Source of the DNA: Blastocatellia bacterium
GTDB taxonomy: Bacteria; Acidobacteriota; Blastocatellia; Chloracidobacteriales; JADJPF01
Assembly (NCBI GenBank): GCA_016789295.1
Contig: JAEUQL010000179.1
Coordinates: forward strand, 1 to 7,249
Length of the DNA stretch: 7,249 nucleotides
Direction of reading: 5' to 3'
In this document: positions 1 through 5,368 of the stretch, one piece after another
Position numbering within the stretch: the first letter of the stretch is position 1
How the letters are laid out: each line of letters opens with the position of its first letter
The notes under the pieces: model-generated
Told to the model about the DNA's origin: nothing
Database searches by the model: none
The model's input: only the letters and a program-made list of their open reading frames with translations
Position numbers and translations under genes: made by a program

Positions 1-66
1 CAAATCGCGACATATGACGCAGTCGGTACTACCTATATTGGATTTGCAATAAATTTGATTGAGTAA
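1..66 (+). CDS. C-terminal end of an unidentified gene (partial at left edge)
   Basis: Frame 1 is open from the first base to a TAA at 64-66 and encodes 21 residues ending ...TTYIGFAINLIE. The other two plus-strand frames close within about 50 bases. The tail is not recognisable and no function can be given. It lies about 40 bp before the attC-like element, where the gene of an integron cassette would end, but that reading depends on the attC call. The segment is too short to exclude chance openness. Confidence 0.35.
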   Translation, partial: QIATYDAVGTTYIGFAINLIE

Positions 67-73
67 TCGCATC

Positions 74-96
74 AGTCGGGCAACGACTTTATTATT
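74..96 (+). terminator. Weak hairpin with T-rich tail after the partial gene
   Basis: AGTCG (74-78) and CGACT (84-88) form a 5-bp stem around the loop GGCAA, followed by TTTATTATT. It lies 7 bases after the stop at 66, so it could be a weak intrinsic terminator for the truncated upstream gene. The stem is short and the T-tract is interrupted, so it could be chance. Confidence 0.22.
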
Positions 97-108
97 GCCT
101 GAATACTG

Positions 109-184
109 GCCTAACAAGCTGTTCGAGCGGACGCGAGCAATAAAGCTGCCCGCGCCGCTCAACACTGACATTATGTGCATTAGG
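109..184 (+). mobile_element. attC-like integron recombination site (candidate)
   Basis: The left end GCCTAAC (109-115) fits the attC R'' consensus RYYYAAC exactly and continues AAGCTGTTCGAGCGGAC, which resembles the R''-spacer-L'' arm of many cassette sites. GAGCGG (125-130) pairs with CCGCTC (155-160). Inside it, CGCG (132-135) pairs with CGCG (151-154), leaving A131 unpaired, like the extrahelical bases of folded attC sites. The outer CCTAA (110-114) pairs with TTAGG (180-184). Against the call, the right core reads ATTAGGA rather than GTTRRRY, and the right spacer (161-179) is about twice as long as the left one. No integrase or second attC is present in the window. It is a degenerate attC or a look-alike hairpin. 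Confidence 0.4.
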
Positions 185-252
185 AATAGGAAGAAGTCAA
201 AAAAACATTTAGGAAAAGATGTGAAAATAGCCTGAAAGGAAAAGCAACTATA

Positions 253-534
253 ATGGCTAAAAAAGTACTTTTATCACTTCTGATAATTTTGATTTTTTCT
301 TTTAGTTTTGTTGGACAAAATGTAAAAAGTAGTTTAGTAAAACTAGACACAAAAAAGATGGGTATTAACAAAGACGAATTTGATGCAGAAGTAATAGAAA
401 TAGAAGGTAATGAAAATATACCAAAATTAAAAGACATAACTTCATCTTGTAGTGTAATTACATTTCAAAAGATGGCTATTTATAAAATGGCTAAACTAAC
501 AGGTTATAAATATTTTCTTTCTGTATTTAAGTAA
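253..534 (+). CDS. Small A+T-rich probable exported protein, unknown function
   Basis: This gene encodes 93 residues. The N-terminus is a typical signal peptide: MAKK, then a hydrophobic stretch (about residues 5-21, VLLSLLIILIFSFSFVG), with cleavage plausible near VGQ-N. No lipobox cysteine is present; the only cysteine is C66. The mature part is about 70 residues, lysine-rich and mixed charged. Its end, KMAIYKMAKLTGYKYFLSVFK, faintly recalls the 'RAAELTLxxGYxYF' stretch of small bacterial envelope lipoproteins, in which case the protein stops early compared with such relatives; this is a resemblance by eye only. The start at 253 follows AAGGA at 236-240 with a long 12-base gap, so initiation is probably weak. 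Codons are dominated by AAA, ATA, TTT and TTA, unlike the genes to the right. With the attC-like element just upstream, this suggests transferred DNA. Function is not recognised. Confidence 0.6.
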   Translation: MAKKVLLSLLIILIFSFSFVGQNVKSSLVKLDTKKMGINKDEFDAEVIEIEGNENIPKLKDITSSCSVITFQKMAIYKMAKLTGYKYFLSVFK

Positions 535-552
535 ACACAATGGTTAGTATCT

Positions 553-574
553 AATAAAAAAGACATTTTTTATT
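553..574. terminator. A/T-only palindrome between convergent genes
   Basis: AATAAAAAA (553-561) and TTTTTTATT (566-574) are perfect complements around the loop GACA. The palindrome lies 19 bases past the stop of the exported-protein gene and overlaps the stop codon (570-572) of the minus-strand gene. Each arm gives a U-rich tail in one direction, so it may act as a weak bidirectional terminator. With no G-C pairs in the stem, its strength is doubtful. Confidence 0.4.
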
Positions 575-776
575 GCTCATCGTCAAAGGTTACAGTTATT
601 CCCTTATTCTCACGAACATCTTTAATGGTTTTTATCCACCATTCTGAATCAAGATCTGATAAATCAGGGTTAAGTTCAATATTGGCTAATGTCTCGTCCA
701 AACATTGTCTAGTTTTATCTAAGGCGTCAATCCTCATCTTGTAGTACCAAAATGAAGCAGGGCCTTCCATCGTCAT
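570..776 (-). CDS. Small acidic cytoplasmic protein, unknown function
   Basis: This gene encodes 68 residues, or 66 if the third residue is the start. GGGAG (784-780 on the minus strand) lies only 3 bases before the ATG at 776 but 9 bases before the second in-frame ATG at 770, so 770 is the better-spaced start. The protein has no signal peptide or membrane segment. It contains an aromatic patch near the N-terminus (FWYY, about residues 9-12), a mostly helical middle, a DSEWW stretch and an acidic end (FDDEQ). It is not recognised. It points away from the large toxin-like gene at 1031 and converges on the exported-protein gene. A role as immunity protein for the toxin-like gene is conceivable because it is small, acidic and next to it. 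The divergent orientation argues against this, and nothing in its sequence shows it. Confidence 0.5.
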   Translation of the reverse strand: MTMEGPASFWYYKMRIDALDKTRQCLDETLANIELNPDLSDLDSEWWIKTIKDVRENKGITVTFDDEQ

Positions 777-784
777 CTGCTCCC

Positions 785-828
785 ATTACCGTTTTCAAGT
801 CGTTGCAGTCTATATGAAGTCGGGTAAT
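785..828 (-). promoter_or_regulatory. Leader stem-loop abutting the ribosome-binding site of the small acidic gene
   Basis: On the minus strand, ATTACC (828-823) pairs with GGTAAT (790-785). Inside it, TTCA (818-815) can pair with TGAA (797-794) across an internal loop. The hairpin ends directly against the GGGAG Shine-Dalgarno (784-780). The loop side carries the direct repeat CGACTT. It could tune translation of the downstream gene, but only ten base pairs in two blocks are supported and there is no recognised riboswitch motif. Confidence 0.22.
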
Positions 829-861
829 AGAGGTAGAAACACTTTGTCGTCTCCCGTGAAT

Positions 862-890
862 ATTGTCTATTTATAGCTAAACACTCTCAA
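862..890 (-). promoter_or_regulatory. Candidate promoter for the small acidic gene
   Basis: On the minus strand, TTGAGA (890-885, five of six matches to the -35 consensus) is followed after 17 bases by GACAAT (867-862, four of six matches to the -10). Transcription would start near 855, giving a leader of about 80 bases that contains the stem-loop at 785-828. This is a consensus match only. Confidence 0.3.
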
Positions 891-958
891 CCTTTTGATA
901 AAACTGGTTGTAAAATTGTTCCTTCAGTCACAACTTTTTGCAGAATCTGCCGATAAGT

Positions 959-976
959 TGAATGAATAACCATTCA
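959..976. repeat. Short inverted repeat upstream of the toxin-like gene
   Basis: TGAATG (959-964) and CATTCA (971-976) are perfect complements separated by AATAAC. The repeat lies about 55 bases before the start codon at 1031, in a region where I find no convincing -35/-10 pair. It could be an operator for the 590-residue gene. A 6-bp inverted repeat of this size can also occur by chance. Confidence 0.2.
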
Positions 977-1030
977 GAAAGATTTTAATTGTATCTCTAA
1001 AGGTCTTCACTGTTTCACGAGGGAGAGGAA

Positions 1031-2803
1031 ATGACTATCAAGAATGTGCAGTACGACAGTGGAAGGGTAGAGGAGTTGGTGCGCCAGCTTGAAACCTTTC
1101 AAAAGAAAGAAGTAAAGCCAGAAAGTTCTTCACAAGCAAGTCAGTTGCAGCAGGTGGCCGACCCAGGTCGTGAAGAGCGGCTGTCGAGCCAGTTTTTACG
1201 CTCACGTATGAGTGTTGGAAGTAGTTTCAGGCAGAAAGAGCTATCATCTCTGCTTGCAAACAGTCTTCGAGATAGTTCGCCAGATGTTTTGAGAGGATAC
1301 TTACAAAACATTGCTCGCGCTTCTCAAGGCATCGATCCTGCAAGACAGAGCCAAACTGCAAGCTCTCTTCAGAAAGTAGCCCAGGTGATCGACAAAGGTA
1401 CACCAGGGCAAAGAACCATTGTAGCTAATCCACTCAGCCAGACTGACAAAGCACTGCAAGCAGCCGAGTCAACACAAGAAGAGATAGAGCCTATCTTGGA
1501 TACTTTCAATAACATTGTTGGCCTACTTGAGCCTGCAATTGTCATAGATCAACCGGTACAGAGGTTGGTTGCTACAGCTACTCAACCTATAACCTCTCCT
1601 GTAGAAGCTCGGCAGAAACTTTCTGCAGCAGGACTTTCTAAAGGTTCTATCGACTGGATGTTTGACAAAACAGCTTTGCGCATGGCCAACCTATCTACAG
1701 ATCTCTTGAAAGAGAAGGTTGCACCACTCAGTTCCAGTCAAGAGATTGAAGTGGCAAAGAAGATTTCGAAGCTTTCTGACACTCAAGCTGACACTTTTGC
1801 CAAAGCAACACCAGCTCAACAGAAAGAACTTATAGACTTTCCTGCAGAAACACTGGCCAACAAGCTAGACCAGTTAGCAACTACACCTTCAGACCCTACT
1901 CCTGCTCCAATTACCGATCCAACAGCAGCACGTGCAAAACTTACTGAAATAGGTTTTGCAGGTAGTACTGTACGTCAGATACCTGACACGGCAGCAGTTC
2001 GCTTAGTCGCTCTTGATGCAGACCTGCTCAAAGAGATATCTCTGCAGAATGCAACTAGCGAGAGGGCTTTTGCTCGAAAGATCGATGGCTTACCACAAGA
2101 AGCTTTTGACAAATTGAAAGGTCTACCAAAAGCCGAACAGACCAGAATAGCAAAGCTTACAAGTCAGCAAATGATCGAAGAGCTTTCCAAGATTACTCCT
2201 CCTCCTCCTCCGCCACCTCCTCCAGCAGCAAAAGCCGAAGCCGTATTTAATGCCGTTGAGATTGTGCTAGGACGTAAACCTGGTAGCAGTGCTGAAAAAG
2301 CTGCTGCAGCTCAAGTGATTAAAGAAAATCTTTCTGTTCGCGAAATTCGAGATGCCCGTAGCAAGCGTAAAGACCCAGAACTACTTGCCGACATATACCC
2401 AAAGAATGGAGAGTTGAAGGTTAGTGGCAACAAGAAAGTTTTCTGGAATGGTTACGACCGCATACACTTTGCTGCACGCCATCTTATAGAGACTTTCGAT
2501 ACAGCAGACATTAAGAGCAAGAATGGTTGGTGGCCAGTTGGCACTACTTCAGAGCAACTTGATGGCTATCTTAAAACCATTATCGAAACCTATGGCAGTC
2601 AGATACAGTTGCCAAATGCTGGCAGCACTGGCCCAGGCTTCAAATACTACGACTTTGACGTACCAAATAGTAATGGCATCAAGGCCAGAGTTGGTATTCA
2701 GAGCGATGGTCGTATCACAAGCTTCTTCGCAACTAGTGGTCCCAATGTTATCAGTGTCAGTGATAGCGAAGTTCAAACACTATTAAATATAGCTCGTAGC
2801 TAA
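1031..2803 (+). CDS. Large repeat protein with proline linker and C-terminal toxin-like (possible RNase) domain
   Basis: This gene encodes 590 residues. The start is supported by GGGAGAGG (1021-1028), with GGAG five bases before the ATG. The protein has no signal peptide or membrane segment. Residues 1-185 are Q/S-rich and probably helical. Two diverged repeats follow (about 187-282 and 294-388) with shared landmarks ITxP, ARxKL and DLLKE. Nine consecutive prolines (390-398) form a rigid linker to a C-terminal domain (about 400-590). This domain carries RIHFAARH (H479, R483, H484), a WWP at 500-502, then an SEQLDGYLKTI helix, and ends in a GIKARVGI...GRITSFF beta-like segment. The order 'histidine motif, WP, helix, beta strands ending IT' recalls BECR-fold RNase toxins (the barnase/EndoU/colicin D-E5/RelE group). 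That assignment is inference by eye. No LXG, WXG100, PAAR or VgrG leader is seen, and the gene ends straight into a terminator, so no immunity gene follows. Alternatives are a host-directed effector or a non-toxic structural repeat protein. Confidence 0.85.
   Translation: MTIKNVQYDSGRVEELVRQLETFQKKEVKPESSSQASQLQQVADPGREERLSSQFLRSRMSVGSSFRQKELSSLLANSLRDSSPDVLRGYLQNIARASQGIDPARQSQTASSLQKVAQVIDKGTPGQRTIVANPLSQTDKALQAAESTQEEIEPILDTFNNIVGLLEPAIVIDQPVQRLVATATQPITSPVEARQKLSAAGLSKGSIDWMFDKTALRMANLSTDLLKEKVAPLSSSQEIEVAKKISKLSDTQADTFAKATPAQQKELIDFPAETLANKLDQLATTPSDPTPAPITDPTAARAKLTEIGFAGSTVRQIPDTAAVRLVALDADLLKEISLQNATSERAFARKIDGLPQEAFDKLKGLPKAEQTRIAKLTSQQMIEELSKITPPPPPPPPPAAKAEAVFNAVEIVLGRKPGSSAEKAAAAQVIKENLSVREIRDARSKRKDPELLADIYPKNGELKVSGNKKVFWNGYDRIHFAARHLIETFDTADIKSKNGWWPVGTTSEQLDGYLKTIIETYGSQIQLPNAGSTGPGFKYYDFDVPNSNGIKARVGIQSDGRITSFFATSGPNVISVSDSEVQTLLNIARS
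1589..2194 (+). repeat. Two tandem diverged protein repeats, about 95 residues each
   Basis: Copy 1 covers 1589-1876 (residues 187-282) and copy 2 covers 1910-2194 (residues 294-388), offset by 107 residues. Shared positions include IT-P, AR-KL, a G at the turn, D--A-R, the five-residue block DLLKE, then A-KI--L and a final LxxL/I helix end. Each copy ends in a proline-rich spacer (TPSDPTPAP after copy 1, the nine-proline run after copy 2), so the spacer seems to be part of the duplicated unit. Identity is low, around a third by eye, so the duplication is old or under selection to diverge. I do not recognise the repeat family. Confidence 0.6.
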
Positions 2804-2812
2804 AAATAAAAG

Positions 2813-2843
2813 AGAGACCTCTTTATGAAAGAGGTCTCTTTAT
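2813..2843. terminator. Strong bidirectional intrinsic terminator
   Basis: AGAGACCTCTTT (2813-2824) and AAAGAGGTCTCT (2828-2839) form a perfect 12-bp stem around the loop ATG. On the plus strand it ends in TTTATT. On the minus strand it is followed by CTCTTTTATTTTT, so it works in both directions. It starts 9 bases after the stop of the 590-residue gene and touches the stop codon (2843-2845) of the convergent minus-strand gene. Confidence 0.9.
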
Positions 2844-5218
2844 TAAGCCCTTTCTGGTGGTTCTCTTCTGAAATATCCCCACTGACCGTGTAGTCTATCC
2901 GTACCTGTATTCTTTTCTAAGCCTTCTGCAGCTTGTCGTATCGCTTCAACAACGCCAGGAACTACATAATGATTGCCTCCACTGGAGAGCGGAATCTGTG
3001 CTCTATAGTCATTGAGTGTGCCAAGCCCCAAACTAAACTGTGTCACTTGCGCATAAAGCCCTTTCATCCTCTCTAAAAAAGCTACCAATCCACTTGTAGC
3101 AAAATAGGAGTAAGGAGGCAAAGCACGTAGGTGTTTCTTTAGTGCTTCGGATGATTGGTAAACGTGTACTCCTCCTTTTGCAGCAGTTGGCAGATTTCTA
3201 GCTGTTGACACAACTGCAATAGGTCTCAAATCAATAAAGCCATTGTTGCAATAGAAGTACTCTTTCAAGAGTGCCAAATCCTTCGCTCTGTTGACTCCTA
3301 TAGCTTTTGCTGATGATGAGATATACTGCTGAATTTCGTTTCTGGTCTTCATCAGTATGTCGAGTGGAGCAATATAGCTGCCTACAAGAATAAAAGTTTC
3401 ACCCTTCTTGTTAAAAATAATAGGGGAGCCTAACGAAACTACGGTATAAACATACTTGATAACTTCATTCATTACTTTTGAGAAAGCTTCATTGCGGCTT
3501 TGATAATTACGGCTAGAAAGATGCTTGATACTTTCAAGATCTTTAGCTTCTGTTGCAGTTACAAGCGTAACAAAATCTCTACAAGTCTGCTCAAGTTCCC
3601 AAGTGATCAGATCCTCAAAAAATAGTGGTTTTGAGTACTGCTCAAAAAACTCTCTTGGATTGAATGTAGATAAAGAGACTTGTGCAGGTATGGCATCTGC
3701 ATCAAAAGTCCTCAGACGATGCAGTAGGATAGCCAGACCAAGCATATGGAGTTCTGCTTGGTGCTTTGCCGAACCTAGATCTTGGTAAGACTTCACATCT
3801 AGCCCACTGATCTGTGCTTCAAAAAGTTGAGGCTGCGAAAGAAAGTCAAAGACTAATCTAGCATTTTCTGTTTCTGTGTAGTAGCAAGTGTTATTTACAA
3901 ACCACGGCAGTTCTGGATCGTCACCAACTATAGCTTCTTCGGCCAAAACAAGCCCCAACTCGCTTGCCGATGCAACCCTCATAACTCGGTAGAGCGCGTC
4001 AGTATTTGGAACCGAGAAACGACCATTCTCACCAGACCTAACTTGAATTTTTGGAATATATTCCTGGCCTTTTTCAAAAGATACAGCTATTTCATTCTCT
4101 GCACGCTCGTGTATTGTTAGCGGTGGATATACCTTCACTTTTCCTCTGCGAAGATCTTCTTCTGGAATCAATTTGTAACCTTGTTCAGAAGTTTCACGCA
4201 TGGCTCTAAGTAGACCACTCTGGACAGGAAGGCTTTCATTATTAATTATCGCATCTATGCCTATGGCCGCAGCCGTAACAAGCATTTTGATTCCACACTC
4301 TGCATATAGCTGGTGGAGCTGTTCAGCAAAAATCTGTTTGTCGCGCAAACGTTCGTCAAGTGCACTGTGAGCAAAGCCAAGCCTGATAGTTCGTTCCCCT
4401 TCTGCCCCTTCGTCATACATACCTCCAACAGCAGTAGTATGTGCAGCAATAACCTCTTCGGCCATTTCATTGCGAATGTAGGCAAGATCATCTCTAACAC
4501 AAGTTAAGTAGATCCTTTTCAGGTCTGTTATCTTCTCATATGAACTTATCCCAAGCGATTTGCAGATAGTCTCTAGGTTACTCAAATGGTAAGCTGCAAC
4601 ACTAGCAAGCGGAATGCCCACTATAACAGCTCGAAATCTTCCATTTCTTTTGTGCTGTTTGTTGTAGTCTTGTAAAAATTCTGTAAAAGGTCTTTTGAGA
4701 CTACTCTTGATAGATGATGACAGATAGTTAAATTTCTCATCTTCGCTACTGTCAAAGCTTAGATTGCCACCAGCAAGAAAACTTCTTATCTGCTCTAACC
4801 TCTCTTCATAAGTATGTCTAGCAAGATTGGCAAGGCCAGGAAGCTCAGGATTAACACTCATGCGATGGAGATCTATAACAATTCCAGAAACTGTTTTATA
4901 ACCTCTATTATTTATATGTTTTGGTAAAAAATCTTTACCGTAAAAACTTTCATAATAGTCAAAAAGCCTTGCACTGAAGGATCTAATCTCTTCTTTTGTA
5001 AGTCCAGTAACAACAATTGTTGGACTGTCTTGTGGAGGAACAGTAGTGTAGAGCATCATCTCTTCGAAGATCTCTAACATCTTCATTATTGCTGTACCAC
5101 CTACTGCACCAGTACCACCAAATACTATATAGGTTCTTTTGAAAGCACCTGCAATGCGGCTGGCTTCAACCAACCTCTGACCAAATCGACTTTTCTTGTA
5201 ACGTCCCAACTGAGCCAT
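2843..5218 (-). CDS. Large protein with N-terminal Rossmann-type GGTGAVGG motif, unknown function
   Basis: This gene encodes 791 residues. The start at 5218 is well supported: AGGAG (5230-5226 on the minus strand) with a 7-base gap. The N-terminus reads TYIVFGGTGAVGG (residues 29-41), a hydrophobic strand followed by GxGxxG (G35, G37, G40) and a helix, as in NAD(P)-binding Rossmann domains of short-chain dehydrogenases and NmrA-like proteins. A second strand (TIVVTG, 67-72) fits that fold. Further hydrophobic strands such as FRAVIVGIPLAS (195-206) and KMLVTAAAIGIDAI (311-324), with the glycine-rich TTAVGGMYDEG (261-271), suggest more of the nucleotide-binding core. The remaining roughly 450 residues match no family I know. 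No catalytic YxxxK can be placed with confidence, so enzyme activity is unproven. There is no signal peptide or membrane segment, so it is likely cytoplasmic. Far longer than the usual 250-350 residue dehydrogenases, it may be a fusion or an unusual family. It lies downstream of the SufR-like regulator on the same strand, with a 150-bp gap. Confidence 0.85.
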   Translation of the reverse strand: MAQLGRYKKSRFGQRLVEASRIAGAFKRTYIVFGGTGAVGGTAIMKMLEIFEEMMLYTTVPPQDSPTIVVTGLTKEEIRSFSARLFDYYESFYGKDFLPKHINNRGYKTVSGIVIDLHRMSVNPELPGLANLARHTYEERLEQIRSFLAGGNLSFDSSEDEKFNYLSSSIKSSLKRPFTEFLQDYNKQHKRNGRFRAVIVGIPLASVAAYHLSNLETICKSLGISSYEKITDLKRIYLTCVRDDLAYIRNEMAEEVIAAHTTAVGGMYDEGAEGERTIRLGFAHSALDERLRDKQIFAEQLHQLYAECGIKMLVTAAAIGIDAIINNESLPVQSGLLRAMRETSEQGYKLIPEEDLRRGKVKVYPPLTIHERAENEIAVSFEKGQEYIPKIQVRSGENGRFSVPNTDALYRVMRVASASELGLVLAEEAIVGDDPELPWFVNNTCYYTETENARLVFDFLSQPQLFEAQISGLDVKSYQDLGSAKHQAELHMLGLAILLHRLRTFDADAIPAQVSLSTFNPREFFEQYSKPLFFEDLITWELEQTCRDFVTLVTATEAKDLESIKHLSSRNYQSRNEAFSKVMNEVIKYVYTVVSLGSPIIFNKKGETFILVGSYIAPLDILMKTRNEIQQYISSSAKAIGVNRAKDLALLKEYFYCNNGFIDLRPIAVVSTARNLPTAAKGGVHVYQSSEALKKHLRALPPYSYFATSGLVAFLERMKGLYAQVTQFSLGLGTLNDYRAQIPLSSGGNHYVVPGVVEAIRQAAEGLEKNTGTDRLHGQWGYFRREPPERA

Positions 5219-5313
5219 AACACAACTCCTGCAATGGATTTTTCAGCAGTATCTTACAGCGAATGGGATTAAGAATCGATCTAGAAAAAGGCTTGTAGGA
5301 GATTTTTCTGTGG

Positions 5314-5347
5314 CAGACCTATACAAAGATGTCTCTGTATAGGTCTG
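5314..5347. terminator. Perfect 12-bp hairpin between the regulator and the 791-residue gene
   Basis: CAGACCTATACA (5314-5325) and TGTATAGGTCTG (5336-5347) are perfect complements with a 10-base loop, in which AGA and TCT could pair further. It begins 21 bases after the regulator stop. On the minus strand it is followed by CCACAGAAAAATC, which has no U-tract, so it is not a textbook terminator for the regulator. On the plus strand it is followed by ATTGGTTTTGTG, a mild U-rich run, but no plus-strand gene precedes it. Alternatives are a transcript-end stabilising hairpin, an attenuator, or a DNA operator for the downstream gene, whose start is about 95 bases away. Confidence 0.5.
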
Positions 5348-5368
5348 ATTGGTTTTGTGTAGATCTAT

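Noticed and set aside
180..437. Minus-strand reading frame of 85 residues opposite the exported-protein gene
   Set aside because: It is a shadow of the plus-strand A+T-rich gene; its F/S/I-rich composition is what antisense of lysine-rich codons produces, and it has no ribosome-binding site of note.
901..940. Terminator-like pairing GTTGT (907-911) with ACAAC (930-934) followed by five T
   Set aside because: The stem is only 5 bp with an 18-base loop and no plus-strand gene precedes it, so it is too weak to list.
2198..2224. CCT-rich run as a phase-variable microsatellite
   Set aside because: The run contains CCG and CCA codons, and only four CCT units are uninterrupted. A trinucleotide change would not shift the frame, so on-off switching is unlikely.
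2523..2786. Overlapping frames on both strands in the 3' part of the 590-residue gene (87 residues plus, 75 residues minus)
   Set aside because: Both lie fully inside the long gene in other frames, without start signals. A hidden immunity gene here was considered and dropped for lack of support.
3525..3788. Plus-strand frame of 87 residues inside the 791-residue gene; similar frames at 4261-4500 and 4313-4507
   Set aside because: They are serine/cysteine-rich antisense or shifted shadows of a continuous 791-codon gene.
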